Source: Actinocatenispora comari (lineage in GTDB: Bacteria; Actinomycetota; Actinomycetes; Mycobacteriales; Micromonosporaceae). Taken from it: a stretch of 48,151 bases of DNA. The position numbers were made by a program, and so were the translations under genes. The DNA is taken from contig NZ_BOPO01000123.1 in the NCBI RefSeq assembly GCF_017312725.1, positions 1-48,151 on the forward strand, read 5' to 3'. Shown one piece after another: positions 1 to 8,044 of this stretch (positions are counted from its first letter, which is position 1; each line of letters starts with the position of its first letter). Under the pieces are notes generated by a model. That model saw only the letters and a program-made list of their open reading frames with translations, had not been told where the DNA came from and searched no databases.

Positions 1-2
1 CG

Positions 3-425
3 CTGCGTACCCGGCGGCGCCGGCACCGGGCGCGCCGGCTGGTGCGCAAGGCGGTACGGCGGGAGGCTCGCGGCTCGGCGAACCGGCGGGGCGCCAAGGC
101 GCGCGGCCGGCAGGCGAGCCGGCTGACCCGCCGGTTGCAGCGGGCGCAGGGCTGGATCGCGATCACCGCGGCGACCGCGCCCGACCAACTGCCGGCGCTG
201 CGGACCCGGATCACCAGCCTGCGCATCGATCTCGCCCGGTTGGGCGTCGCGCCCGGCGCCAGCGGTACCGAGCGGCGCCGCCGGCACCGCCGCGCCGACC
301 GACAACGCGCCCGCCGCGACGTCAACCGGCAGCGCGAGCAACGCGGTACCGACTGGCAGGGCGACGCCCGGCTGCGGGAGCCGTCCGGCACCGACGCGGC
401 GAACACCGAGCGCGGGGAGCGGTAG
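3..425 (+). CDS. Arg-rich basic protein, C-terminal part (5' end outside window)
   Basis: The reading frame is open from the left edge, so the true start lies upstream; an internal GTG at 42 is only a possible start. About 140 residues are visible. They are extremely rich in arginine, with a central stretch (ITAATAPDQLPALRTRITSL) that looks helical, and the tail is again basic and hydrophilic. G/C is strongly preferred at third codon positions, as in neighbouring genes, which supports real coding. No catalytic motif, membrane segment or known domain was recognised, so no function is assigned. It converges on the ABC permease gene whose stop lies about 20 bases away. Confidence 0.5.
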   Translation: MRTRRRRHRARRLVRKAVRREARGSANRRGAKARGRQASRLTRRLQRAQGWIAITAATAPDQLPALRTRITSLRIDLARLGVAPGASGTERRRRHRRADRQRARRDVNRQREQRGTDWQGDARLREPSGTDAANTERGER

Positions 426-445
426 CCGGTCGTCGCCGGGTGCGA

Positions 446-1153
446 TCAGATCTGCAGCCGGCGGACCGTGACCAGTCCGCCGGCGAGCAGCAGCGCGGCC
501 AGGCCGGCGAGGATCGCGGCGATCGGGCTGGTGGCGAGCAGGTGACCGAGGCGCAGCCAGTTGTGCGTCCAGGTGACGACCGCGGCGAGCAGGGTGAGCA
601 GGACGCCCTGCGCGGCACCGAACACCACGGTGCCGATCAGGCCGGCCCGGCGGTGGACCAGGCCGTACCACATGCCGTAGGCGAACACGAGCACGAACGC
701 GGCGGAGGCGGTCAGCCAGGTCTGCCACCAGGCTCCGTCCAGCACACCGGGCGCCCGGAAGTACGCCATTCGGATGCCCCAGCCGCCGGTGCCGCGCTCG
801 ACGAGCTGGCCGATGGTGACGACGGTACCGAAGCAGCCGGCCAGCCCGGCGGCCAGCGCGCTGGCGCCGAGGAAGTAGGTGCGGCGGCTGACGCCGAGTG
901 CCAGGCCGAACGGCAGGGCTCGGGCGACCGTCTGGATGCCGAGAACGAACACCACGGCGAACGCGGCGAGCAGGCCGCCCACCCAGCGCTGCGCGGAGTG
1001 GTCGTCGGGGACGAGTTGGAGGATGACGACGTCGAGGCCGAAGGCGAACGCGGCCCACAGCCAGGGCAGTGCCAGGTAGGTGACGCGATCCAGCAGCAGG
1101 TAGCGGGCCACGGTGAGGATCGGCGGAACACGCGGTGCGGCGGTGGTGGTCAC
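446..1153 (-). CDS. ABC transporter permease, six-TM membrane protein
   Basis: The 235-residue protein is mostly hydrophobic, with about six membrane helices (clusters near residues 17-47, 58-78, 85-115, 135-185 and 205-230). It has no EAA loop or binding-protein partner, so it fits the ABC-2-like permeases that pair with YtrA-regulated ATPases. The GTG start overlaps the stop of the upstream ATPase gene by four bases (GTGA), indicating translational coupling. It is the last gene of a regulator-ATPase-permease operon. The substrate cannot be read from sequence; family precedents include drug or peptide export and cell-envelope stress response. Confidence 0.8.
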   Translation of the reverse strand: MTTTAAPRVPPILTVARYLLLDRVTYLALPWLWAAFAFGLDVVILQLVPDDHSAQRWVGGLLAAFAVVFVLGIQTVARALPFGLALGVSRRTYFLGASALAAGLAGCFGTVVTIGQLVERGTGGWGIRMAYFRAPGVLDGAWWQTWLTASAAFVLVFAYGMWYGLVHRRAGLIGTVVFGAAQGVLLTLLAAVVTWTHNWLRLGHLLATSPIAAILAGLAALLLAGGLVTVRRLQI

Positions 1154-2058
1154 GATGCCCCCGTCGGGATGAGGGTGGCGCCCGCCGCGGAGTCCACGGC
1201 GTGCATGGCCAGCTGTTGCAGGGTGAGGTAGTCGACGTCGAGGTGCAGGTGCTCGGCGAGCTGCCGGTCACGCTGGTCGAGCCGGCCGGCCATCACCACG
1301 GTGGTCCGCGCACCGAGGGCACGCCGGCTCAGGGTCGCGCGGTCGGCGACGAAGCGGTCGACGTCGGCGGTGCGGCCGGTGACCGTGACCGCGTTGCCGC
1401 GCAGGTCGTCGGTGAGCGCGTCGATCACCAGCCGGCCGTGGTCGATGACCAGGACCCGTTCCAGCAGGTCGGCGACCTCGTCGATGAGGTGCGTCGAGAG
1501 CACGATGCAGCGCGGATGCGCGGTGTAGTCGGCCAGCAGGTGCTGGTAGAACATGTCCCGCACGACGGCGTCGAGACCGGCGACCGGCTCGTCCAGCAGG
1601 GTCACCTCGGCGTGCGCGGCGAGGCCGAGCACGATGCCCAGCGCGGCGCGCATGCCGCGGGACAGCTTCTTGATGCTGCGCCGCACCGGCAGCTCGTACG
1701 CGTCGAGCAGGGTCGCGGCGAGCGCGGCGTCCCAGTTCGGGTGGAACAGCGCGGCCGCGGCGAGCGCCTGCTCGATCTTCAGGTCCGGATAGGTCTGGTC
1801 CTCGCGGATCAGCACCATCCGGCGCAGCACCGCGTCCCGCTCCAGCGGCGGGGAGCCGAAGACCCGCACACTGCCGGTGCTGGCGAACCCCTGGCCGGTC
1901 AGGATGCGCAGCAGGGTGGTCTTGCCGGCGCCGTTGCGGCCCAGCAGACCGACGATCGACGGGCTCGGGATCTCGAAGCTGACCTCGGACAGCGCCTGGT
2001 GCCCGCCGCGTCCCGGGTATCGCAGGCCCAGGCCCGCCACCGCGATCGCCGGCGTCAC
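1150..2058 (-). CDS. ABC transporter ATP-binding protein
   Basis: This 302-residue nucleotide-binding subunit has Walker A GRNGAGKT at about residues 40-47, an ABC signature variant LSRGM near 132-136 and Walker B LLDEP near 154-158, followed by a D-loop (AGLD) and a switch histidine (STHL). It would hydrolyse ATP on the cytoplasmic face to drive the permease encoded next. The GTG start was chosen because it overlaps the stop of the GntR gene by four bases and gives the N-terminus VTPAIAVAGLGLRYPG, a normal first beta-strand for this family. Upstream reading in the same frame is only the shadow of other genes. Confidence 0.9.
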   Translation of the reverse strand: MTPAIAVAGLGLRYPGRGGHQALSEVSFEIPSPSIVGLLGRNGAGKTTLLRILTGQGFASTGSVRVFGSPPLERDAVLRRMVLIREDQTYPDLKIEQALAAAALFHPNWDAALAATLLDAYELPVRRSIKKLSRGMRAALGIVLGLAAHAEVTLLDEPVAGLDAVVRDMFYQHLLADYTAHPRCIVLSTHLIDEVADLLERVLVIDHGRLVIDALTDDLRGNAVTVTGRTADVDRFVADRATLSRRALGARTTVVMAGRLDQRDRQLAEHLHLDVDYLTLQQLAMHAVDSAAGATLIPTGAS

Positions 2059-2450
2059 GACGTGCTCCGGGCGGGTGCCGGGGCAGCCGCGGCGAGGTCG
2101 GCGAGCTCGTCCCGCACCAGCGCCAGCAACTCCTGCCGGCCGAGCCCGAGCCGGTGCGCCTCGGTCACCAGCGGCCGCACGTAGCTGTCGGCGAACTGGC
2201 GCCGGCGTACCCGCATCAGCCGCTCGCGCGCCCCGGCGGCCACGAACATGCCCACGCCGCGTCGCTTCTCCGCGATCCCCTCGTCGACCAGTACGGACAG
2301 GGCACGGGCGGCGGTGGCCGGGTTGACCCGGTGGAACGTCGCGAGCTCGTTGGTCGAGGGGATGCGCTCCCCCTCGGCGAGGGTGCCGTCGGCGACCTCG
2401 TCGGTCAGCCGGTCGGCGATCTGGGCGAAGATCGGTCCACTGTCTCTCAC
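2055..2450 (-). CDS. GntR-family transcriptional regulator, YtrA subfamily
   Basis: The 131-residue protein starts at GTG with GGGAG upstream. The N-terminal winged helix-turn-helix is clear (PIFAQIADRLTDEV, then IPSTNELATFHRVNPATAARAL and a GIAEKRRGVGMFV wing). The C-terminal part is only about 60 residues and helical, which is the hallmark of the YtrA subgroup that lacks a large effector domain. YtrA regulators usually repress their own operon with an ABC ATPase and permease, which is exactly the gene order here, with four-base overlaps throughout. The inducer is unknown. Confidence 0.9.
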   Translation of the reverse strand: MRDSGPIFAQIADRLTDEVADGTLAEGERIPSTNELATFHRVNPATAARALSVLVDEGIAEKRRGVGMFVAAGARERLMRVRRRQFADSYVRPLVTEAHRLGLGRQELLALVRDELADLAAAAPAPARSTS

Positions 2451-2478
2451 GCGTCACTCCCGCGGGGCAGAGCTGGAT

Positions 2479-2513
2479 TGGTTCATTAGTTGAGTAGCAT
2501 ACCCCATAACCAG
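2479..2513 (-). promoter_or_regulatory. Candidate promoter/operator of the GntR-ABC operon
   Basis: This AT-rich patch lies 30-60 bases before the GntR start and contrasts with the GC-rich surroundings. It is bounded by TGGTT (2479) and AACCA (ending 2513), a weak outer dyad. Read on the minus strand it contains TATGCT, a plausible -10. A YtrA-type regulator would be expected to bind its own promoter; the exact operator was not resolved. Confidence 0.35.
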
Positions 2514-2570
2514 TGAGCCAGCGAACCGCCTTCCCGCGCCGGCAGGGCCCGGGCGTCTCGACGCAATCTC

Positions 2571-2582
2571 TACAACGTTGTA
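2571..2582. promoter_or_regulatory. LacI-type operator in the GH43 promoter
   Basis: TACAACGTTGTA is a perfect 12-bp palindrome with a central CG, the usual geometry of LacI-family operators. It lies 38 bases before the GH43 start. TCGACG (2558-2563) and TACATT (2581-2586), spaced 17 bases, could be the -35 and -10, so the operator would overlap the spacer and -10 and a bound repressor would block polymerase. Closely related sites occur at 6500-6511 and 11772-11785. Confidence 0.7.
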
Positions 2583-2619
2583 CATTCCTGGCAGGACTTC
2601 TCGCCCCTCGGAGGTCGCC

Positions 2620-4344
2620 ATGGTCCTGCCCTCGTCGTTTCCGTTGCGCCGCTGGTCGACCAGACGAGCGCTGGCGGCGGCCGCACTGGTCACGGTCGCG
2701 CTGGTGACCGGAGTGCTGCTGTCCCCCGCCGGCCACGCCGGCACGCCGCCCGCCGACTCGCCGCGCGCGACCGGCACGTTCGCCAACCCGATCCGGGGCA
2801 CCACCAGCGATCCGTACCTCGTGCGCTGGAACGGGTACTACTACATGACCAGCACCGACGGCTGCGACGGCGGCTGGCTGTGCGTGTGGAAGTCGGCGAC
2901 GCTGACCGGGTTCGGCAGTGCGGAGAAGCACGACGTGTGGCAGATCCCCAGCGGCGCACCGAACTCCGCCGAGGTGTGGGCGCCGGAGATCCACCGGATC
3001 GGCGGCGCGTTCTACATCTACTACACCGCCGGAGCCGGTGCCGCACACCGGATCTACGTGCTGCAGGCCGACGGCGCGGACCCGACCGGCGGCTACCACG
3101 AGGCGAACACCGGCGCGGCGCACGGCCAGCTCACCGAGCCGAGCGGACAGTGGGCGATCGACCCGGACGTGTTCACCGGCGCCGACGGCACGCTGTACCT
3201 GACCTGGTCGGGCTGGCGGTCCACATCGGACACCGCGCAGCGGATCTACGTCGCGCCGATGAGCGATCCGCTGCACGTGTCCGGCAACCGGGTGGAAATC
3301 TCCGCGCCGACCCGACCGTGGGAGACGGTCGGCAACCCCGACCAGCCGGACCAGTCGTCGGTCGGGTACTTCCCGGTGAACGAGGGGCCGGTCGGCTTCC
3401 GGCACGGCGGGAAGACCTACCTCACCTACTCGGCGAGCTTCTGCGGCACCCGCAGCTACGCGGTGGGGCTGCTCACCAACGGCAGCAACGACGTGCTGAA
3501 CGCCGCGGCGTGGAGCAAGACCGGGCCGATCTTCAAGTACCACGGCGGGGTGATCGGATCGGCGTCGTTCCAACCGATCACGTCGGAGGACGGTACCGCC
3601 GACTGGTTCATCGTGCACGACAACACGACCGGCTGCGACCCGGGTCGTCGGCTGCGGGCGCAGCAGCTGTACTGGGATCCCCGGGACGGCTCACCGCTGC
3701 TCGGCTACCCGGTGAACGACGGCGTGCCGCTGCCGTTGCCCTCCGGTGAGCCGGGTTCGAGCCCGAACACCGACCCGTACGCCTCGGGCTGGGGCGACGC
3801 GTTCGGCGACGCGGCCGAGGGCGACACCACCGCGGGCCGGCGTACCGGAAGCTGGACGGTGACCGATCCGCACACCGCGGCGCTCACCTCGTTCGGCGGC
3901 ACCGGCTGGACCCAGCTGTTCTACGCGGCGAACCCGAACTACGAGAACTTCACCATGTCCGCGGACGTCGCCTGGCACGGCACCGGCACCACCTCCGCGT
4001 ACCCGAAGTACGGCATCTACGCCTCCTACGCCGATGCCGGCAACCACGTCGAGGTGTTCCTGGACCGGCAGTACGGCGTGCTCGCCACTCATGCGGTGGT
4101 GCAGGGCGTCGAGCAGCCGTGGCAGAACTCGCCGCTGCCCGCCGGGTTCGACCCGGCCGCGTACCACACGCTGAAGGTGGTGAAGTCGGGCGCGCACTAC
4201 ACGTTCTTCCTGGACGGCGCCCAGGCGCAGGACCGCACCTTCACCGGGGCGAGCTTCCCGGTGCTGCTCAACGGCCAGCCCGGGCTGGTCACCGAGGACA
4301 CCACCGCGGCCTACCGCAACGTCACCGTCACCGCCACGTACTGA
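2620..4344 (+). CDS. Secreted glycoside hydrolase family 43 enzyme with C-terminal LamG-like domain
   Basis: The ATG at 2620 has GGAGG five bases upstream; an upstream in-frame start at 2578 has no ribosome site and would lie in the promoter. The 574-residue protein has an Arg-rich N-terminus and hydrophobic signal segment (about 17-40). The GH43 five-bladed propeller follows (about 50-390): catalytic base candidate D64 (TSDPYLVRW), transition-state modulator D181/D183 (AIDPDVF) and acid E255 (NEGPVG). Residues about 400-574 form a beta-rich LamG/concanavalin-like module. GH43 enzymes are mostly alpha-L-arabinofuranosidases, arabinanases or beta-xylosidases; which one is not decided here. The shared operator links it to the importer at 6546-9888 and the GH2 enzyme. 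Confidence 0.88.
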   Translation: MVLPSSFPLRRWSTRRALAAAALVTVALVTGVLLSPAGHAGTPPADSPRATGTFANPIRGTTSDPYLVRWNGYYYMTSTDGCDGGWLCVWKSATLTGFGSAEKHDVWQIPSGAPNSAEVWAPEIHRIGGAFYIYYTAGAGAAHRIYVLQADGADPTGGYHEANTGAAHGQLTEPSGQWAIDPDVFTGADGTLYLTWSGWRSTSDTAQRIYVAPMSDPLHVSGNRVEISAPTRPWETVGNPDQPDQSSVGYFPVNEGPVGFRHGGKTYLTYSASFCGTRSYAVGLLTNGSNDVLNAAAWSKTGPIFKYHGGVIGSASFQPITSEDGTADWFIVHDNTTGCDPGRRLRAQQLYWDPRDGSPLLGYPVNDGVPLPLPSGEPGSSPNTDPYASGWGDAFGDAAEGDTTAGRRTGSWTVTDPHTAALTSFGGTGWTQLFYAANPNYENFTMSADVAWHGTGTTSAYPKYGIYASYADAGNHVEVFLDRQYGVLATHAVVQGVEQPWQNSPLPAGFDPAAYHTLKVVKSGAHYTFFLDGAQAQDRTFTGASFPVLLNGQPGLVTEDTTAAYRNVTVTATY

Positions 4345-4357
4345 GCCGAGGGCTCAG
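4341..4357. terminator. Short bidirectional hairpin over two convergent stop codons
   Basis: CTGAGCC-GAG-GGCTCAG forms a perfect 7-bp stem with a 3-base loop. The left arm contains the GH43 stop (TGA 4342-4344) and the right arm contains the stop of the convergent VOC gene (4354-4356). There is no T-tract, as is common for high-GC actinomycete terminators. Confidence 0.5.
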
Positions 4358-4716
4358 GAACGGCAGAGGCAGAACTCGTTGCCCTCCGGGTCCTGCCACA
4401 CCTGCCAGAGGTCCTCGTACAGCGGGCCGAGCGGGCTCGCGCCGAGCCGGGCGGCGCGGGCACCCGCCCGCTCGAAGTCGTCCGCGACGAGGTCGAGGTG
4501 GAGCCGGTTCTTCACCGTCCGGCGCTCCGGCACCCGCTGGAGCGCCAGGTCGGGGCCGAGACTGACCCAGTCCGGTTCGCGCCGGGTGACCGACCGGCCG
4601 AGCAGCGCCGCCCAGAACCCGGCCAGCAGGTCCAGATCGTTCGCGTCGATCACGACGCCGCCGATGCGCACCCGCGCGCCGTCGGCCGGTACCGCCCGTG
4701 CCTGGTCGTTGCTCAT
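4354..4716 (-). CDS. VOC-family (glyoxalase/bleomycin-resistance-like) protein
   Basis: The 120-residue protein has the beta-alpha-beta-beta-beta pattern of one VOC fold: RIGGVVIDANDLDLLAGFWAALLG at the start and a closing WQDPEGNEFCLC strand typical of this superfamily. A metal-site residue is plausible at H73 (LHLDLVADD). VOC proteins act as isomerases, dioxygenases or ligand-sequestering resistance proteins; the actual role is not predictable. Its ATG overlaps the stop of the upstream glycosyltransferase gene (ATGA), so the two are translationally coupled. Confidence 0.8.
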   Translation of the reverse strand: MSNDQARAVPADGARVRIGGVVIDANDLDLLAGFWAALLGRSVTRREPDWVSLGPDLALQRVPERRTVKNRLHLDLVADDFERAGARAARLGASPLGPLYEDLWQVWQDPEGNEFCLCRS

Positions 4717-5903
4717 CCGTCCGCTCCGATCCGGCTCCCGGTGGTGGCAGTCGCGACGATCGCCGCCACCGCCCGGTCGGGATCCTCGGCGGCGATCGCG
4801 GTGCCGAGCCGCCGGGCCGCACGCGCGTACGCCGGTCCGGTCAGCACCCGACGCGCGCCGTCGGCCAACGCCGCCACCGATGCATCGGCCGGCAACACGA
4901 TCCCGGCACCATGGTGGGAAACCCGGGCCGCCACGTCGTACTGGTCGCGGCCCATCGGCACGCACACCAGCGGTACGCCGGCCCGCAGGGCGGCGAGCAC
5001 CGTGCCGTGCCCGGCGTGCGTGATCACCAGCTCGGCCCGGTCGAGTACCGCCGCGTGCGGCACGAACCGCTCCACCGCCACGTTGTCCGGCGGGTCCAGC
5101 CGGGCGGGATCGACGACCGGACCGACCGTGACCAACCCCCGTACCGGCAGCCGCTCGAGCGCCGCGACCAGCCGCCGCAACAGCGCGAGCTGGTCCTGTT
5201 CCTCGGTGCTCAGGCTGGCGAGCACCAGTGGCCGGTCACCGCGCGGCGGCCGCCAGTCGCCCGTACCGGTGGCGGAACCGAGCTGCGGGCCGACGTACTC
5301 GACGTGCGGCGGCGGCTGCACGGTGGGCAGCTCGAAGGCGCGGCTGGTGAGCACCAGTACCCGGTCGACGGCGAGGATCTGGTCGGTCACCGAGTCGACG
5401 GCGGGTAGCCGCACCGCGCGCCGCGCCGCGTTGATCCCGGTCAGCACCGTCGCCCAGTGCGGTTGCGCGGCGAGCGCGGACCCGGCGAGCCGGTCGGCGA
5501 GGTACACGGTCGGCATCAGGGCCGCGGAAGGCAGCCCGGCGACGGTCGCCGCGATCGGCGCGCCGTGGAGCAGGCAGTCGGCGACGACGATGTCCGCGCC
5601 GGACAGCAACCCGCCCGACGGCGGCGTCCGCGCACCGGCCGGGGCCCCGTCGGTGCCGCGCGAAGCGGTGCCGCGCGAAGCGGTGCCGCGCGAAGCGGTG
5701 CCGCGGCCGAGCAGTGCCGCGCACAGCGGGGTCGGCGCGAGGTCGGCGAGTGGGTGGAAGGGCAGGCCGGATGCCAGCGGGGCGATGCCCGGCGGCCCGG
5801 CGACCCGGACCCGGTGGCCGTGCGCGACCAGCCGGCGGGCGAGCCGCAGCTCGGCCGGGGCGGTGCCGCCGCCGTCTCGTACCACGAACAGTGCGTCGGT
5901 CAT
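4713..5903 (-). CDS. GT1/UGT-like glycosyltransferase (macrolide glycosyltransferase type)
   Basis: The 396-residue GT-B protein begins MTDALFVVRDGGGTAPAE, followed by a glycine-rich N-terminal lobe. The C-terminal lobe has the nucleotide-sugar signature: FVPHAAVLDRAELVITHAGHGTVLAALRAGVPLVCVPMGRDQ, with the HAGHGT motif and a Gln at the expected donor-sugar position. These enzymes move a sugar from a nucleotide donor to small hydrophobic acceptors, in biosynthesis or drug inactivation. A GTASR repeat (about residues 67-84) lies in the acceptor-side lobe. It is divergent from a MerR gene, and the shared spacer carries a MerR-type dyad, so MerR probably controls it. Confidence 0.85.
   Translation of the reverse strand: MTDALFVVRDGGGTAPAELRLARRLVAHGHRVRVAGPPGIAPLASGLPFHPLADLAPTPLCAALLGRGTASRGTASRGTASRGTDGAPAGARTPPSGGLLSGADIVVADCLLHGAPIAATVAGLPSAALMPTVYLADRLAGSALAAQPHWATVLTGINAARRAVRLPAVDSVTDQILAVDRVLVLTSRAFELPTVQPPPHVEYVGPQLGSATGTGDWRPPRGDRPLVLASLSTEEQDQLALLRRLVAALERLPVRGLVTVGPVVDPARLDPPDNVAVERFVPHAAVLDRAELVITHAGHGTVLAALRAGVPLVCVPMGRDQYDVAARVSHHGAGIVLPADASVAALADGARRVLTGPAYARAARRLGTAIAAEDPDRAVAAIVATATTGSRIGADG
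5652..5705 (-). repeat. 15-bp tandem repeat inside the glycosyltransferase gene
   Basis: The unit ggtgccgcgcgaagc occurs three times in perfect tandem, followed by a partial fourth copy. It is in frame and encodes (GTASR)n. The unit is a multiple of three, so copy-number change would leave the enzyme in frame. Confidence 0.9.
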
Positions 5904-5918
5904 GGCGGATAGGCTGGC

Positions 5919-5938
5919 ACTTGAACCGCGATTCAAGT
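5919..5938. promoter_or_regulatory. MerR-type operator between the glycosyltransferase and merR genes
   Basis: ACTTGAACCGCGATTCAAGT is a perfect dyad with 7-bp arms and a 6-base centre, in the 45-base spacer between divergent genes. On the minus strand TTGACT (5941-5936) overlaps the dyad and could serve as -35 for the glycosyltransferase. MerR proteins bind such dyads inside long promoter spacers and untwist them when a ligand is present. Confidence 0.65.
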
Positions 5939-5948
5939 CAAGGGGCGG

Positions 5949-6344
5949 ATGATGGCCGAGCTGCTGGACATCGCCGAGGTGGCGCGACGCGGCGGGGTGT
6001 CCGCCTCGGCGTTGCGCTTCTACGAGCGCCGGGGGTTGATCGAGGCGGACGCGCGGCACGGGCTGCGCCGGGCGTACCGGCCGGAGGTGCTGACCCGGCT
6101 GGCCCGCATCCGGGCCGCCCAGACCGCCGGGTTCACGCTGCGGCAGATCGCCGAGATCCTCGCCGACCGGCCCGCCGACGCGGCGCTGCGCCGGCTGCTG
6201 CGCGAGCAGGCGGACAAGGTGGACGCGCAGATCGAGCGGCTGACCGAGATCCGGGACGGCCTGCGGCACGCGACGACCTGCCGGCACCAGCCGTTGAGCA
6301 GCTGCCCGCACTTCCTCGCCGCCGGCACCGACGCGAGCCGCTGA
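5949..6344 (+). CDS. MerR-family transcriptional regulator
   Basis: This 131-residue protein has an N-terminal MerR winged helix (LDIAEVARRGGVSASALRFYERRGLI, then AYRPEVLTRLARIRAAQTAGFTLRQIAEIL), a helix for the antiparallel coiled-coil dimer (about 80-112), and a short C-terminal tail with two cysteines (C115 and C123, CRHQPLSSCPHF). That Cys pair is common in small MerR regulators and may bind a metal or sense thiols, but the four-Cys cluster of SoxR is absent. Starts at 5949 or 5952 are both possible. It is divergent from the glycosyltransferase, its likely target. Confidence 0.9.
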   Translation: MMAELLDIAEVARRGGVSASALRFYERRGLIEADARHGLRRAYRPEVLTRLARIRAAQTAGFTLRQIAEILADRPADAALRRLLREQADKVDAQIERLTEIRDGLRHATTCRHQPLSSCPHFLAAGTDASR

Positions 6345-6358
6345 CCCGAGCGTCGAGG

Positions 6359-6385
6359 CCGGCGGCGGGTCGTGAGCGCCGCCGG
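6359..6385 (+). terminator. Hairpin downstream of merR
   Basis: CCGGCGGCG (6359-6367) and CGCCGCCGG (6377-6385) form a perfect 9-bp stem with a 9-base loop, 14 bases after the merR stop. There is no T-tract. Confidence 0.55.
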
Positions 6386-6499
6386 TGGCGAGCCCGGCAC
6401 CGACGCTGACCGTACCGGCTCGACACGGTGTGCGACCACCGGTGCGCGGATGCCCGGTCGGTACTGCAACGAGCGGCGGCATGGTCTTTACAGGAAATG

Positions 6500-6511
6500 T
6501 ACAACGATGTA
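6500..6511. promoter_or_regulatory. LacI-type operator before the first ABC importer
   Basis: TACAACGATGTA is a 12-bp near palindrome with a central CG, 35 bases before the binding-protein start. It is the exact reverse complement of the core at 11773-11784 and differs at one base from 2571-2582. An outer dyad TTTACA (6487-6492) / TGTAAA (6508-6513) surrounds it, so a second overlapping half site may exist. Confidence 0.7.
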
Positions 6512-6545
6512 AAAACATGGTCACCCGCTCCGGCTGGAGGCCGCC

Positions 6546-7901
6546 ATGACCGTGTCGTACCCGCAGGGCACCTCCCGGCGCGCCGCTCTCGGCGCACTCG
6601 GGCTGGCCGGAGTCGGCGCGCTGACCGCCGGCTGCGGCAGCCCGATCGCCGCTGGGATCGCCGGCACCGGGCCGAATGCCACCTCGCTGACCTACTGGAA
6701 CCTGTTCACCGGCGGCGACGGCATCAACATGGTCGCGATGACCGACCGGTTCCGGGCCGCGCACCCGAGCGTGCACGTCGACGCGGTCACCCTGGCCTGG
6801 GGTACGCCGTACTACACGAAGTTGGCGCTGGCCGTCATCGGTGACCGGCCGCCGGACGTGGCGATCACCCACCTGTCCCGGCTGCCCACGCTCGCCGAAG
6901 GAAACCTGGTCGAGCCGCTGCGCGCCGACGACCTGGCGGCGCACGGGCTGACCGGCGACCGGTTCACCGCGGCTGCCTGGCGCAAGGGGCAGGTCGGCGG
7001 GCAGCAGTACGCGGTCCCGCTGGACACCCACCCGTTCGTGATGTTCTACCGCACGGACGTGTGCAAGAAGGCCGGGTTGCTCGACGCGACCGGGAAGCTG
7101 AAGCCGATCGAGGGTACCGACGGGCTGGTCGCGGCGCTGTCGGCGTGCGCGAAGGTGACCGGCGGGTACGGCGGGGTGGTCAACGTCAACGCCGACCCGG
7201 CGACCTGCTGGCGCTGGTTCGACACGCTGTACGGGCAGCTCGGCGGCCAGGTGCTCGCCGACAACGGCACCCGCATCGTGCTCGACGACGCGAAGGCGGA
7301 GAAGGCGCTGTCGTTCGCCCGGGAACTCACCGTGCAGCGCAAGCTGATGCCGTCCAACATCGACGGTTCCGGGGTCACCCAGCTGTTCGCGTCCGGCAAG
7401 GTGGGGCTGCTGTTCGACGGCGAGTGGCAGATCCCCACGTACCAGGGTGCCAAGACGCCGTTCTCGGTGGCGCCGGTGCCGAACCTGTTCGGCGGCACGT
7501 ACCACTGCTTCGCCGACTCGCACGCGCTGATCCTGCCGCGCAACGGCCGCCGCGACGCGCGGCGCCGGGACGAGAGCCTGACCCTGGTCCGCGGGCTGCT
7601 CGACAACAGCCTGGTCTGGGCCAAGGGCGGGCACATCCCGGCCTTCCGCGAGGTCCAGGACTCGGCCGCGTTCCGGAAGATGCAGCCGCAGGCGCAGTAC
7701 GTGCCGGCGGCGAAGGCGGCGATATACGACCCGGCCGGCTGGTACTCCGGTGCCGGCTCCGACTTCGAGAACATCATGGGCTTCGCGGTGTCGGCCGTCG
7801 AGGCGGGGCAGCTGCATCCGGCCGCCGCGATCGCGCAGCTGCGCCAGAAACTGGCCGACTACGCGAGCAAGCCGGCCCCGGTGGGAGGGACGGGTTCATG
7901 A
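6546..7901 (+). CDS. Sugar ABC transporter substrate-binding lipoprotein (family 1)
   Basis: The 451-residue protein has a twin-arginine signal (SRRAALGALG, R11-R12) and a lipobox ending at C30 (LTAGC), so it should be exported by Tat and anchored outside the membrane. The mature part follows the family-1 extracellular solute-binding pattern: LTYWNLFTGGDG, a MTDRFRAAHP segment, and GKVGLLFDGEWQIP late in the fold. GGAGG five bases before the ATG supports the start. It heads an importer operon without a dedicated ATPase; such systems normally share a general MsiK-type ATPase encoded elsewhere. Substrate is probably an oligosaccharide released by the GH43/GH2 enzymes of the same regulon. Confidence 0.9.
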   Translation: MTVSYPQGTSRRAALGALGLAGVGALTAGCGSPIAAGIAGTGPNATSLTYWNLFTGGDGINMVAMTDRFRAAHPSVHVDAVTLAWGTPYYTKLALAVIGDRPPDVAITHLSRLPTLAEGNLVEPLRADDLAAHGLTGDRFTAAAWRKGQVGGQQYAVPLDTHPFVMFYRTDVCKKAGLLDATGKLKPIEGTDGLVAALSACAKVTGGYGGVVNVNADPATCWRWFDTLYGQLGGQVLADNGTRIVLDDAKAEKALSFARELTVQRKLMPSNIDGSGVTQLFASGKVGLLFDGEWQIPTYQGAKTPFSVAPVPNLFGGTYHCFADSHALILPRNGRRDARRRDESLTLVRGLLDNSLVWAKGGHIPAFREVQDSAAFRKMQPQAQYVPAAKAAIYDPAGWYSGAGSDFENIMGFAVSAVEAGQLHPAAAIAQLRQKLADYASKPAPVGGTGS

Positions 7902-8044
7902 GCGGATCGCGGGTGCGTGCCCTGGCAGGGCGGCAACGCCCCGACGAAGGGCGAACGGGTCACGAGCGAGCGTCAGCGCGCGAGTCATGGGCATCGCGGG
8001 TTCGGTGCCTCGTGAGCGTTCCGACGAAGGAGGAAGGTTCATGA
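7898..8044 (+). CDS. Possible 48-residue linker ORF in the importer operon
   Basis: An ATG overlaps the stop of the binding-protein gene (ATGA) and opens 48 codons that end where another ATG overlaps (ATGA at 8041). The peptide is highly charged and matches no known family. The DNA looks like degenerate dispersed-repeat material (CACGAGCGAGCG, GCGCGAGTCATGG), so it may serve to carry ribosomes rather than make a functional peptide. A strong AAGGAGGAAGG lies just before the next start. Confidence 0.35.
   Translation: MSGSRVRALAGRQRPDEGRTGHERASARESWASRVRCLVSVPTKEEGS

Noticed and set aside
4713-7817. Very long minus-strand frame extending the glycosyltransferase upstream
   Set aside because: The extension is antisense to the MerR and binding-protein genes; the ATG at 5903 gives a normal family N-terminus.
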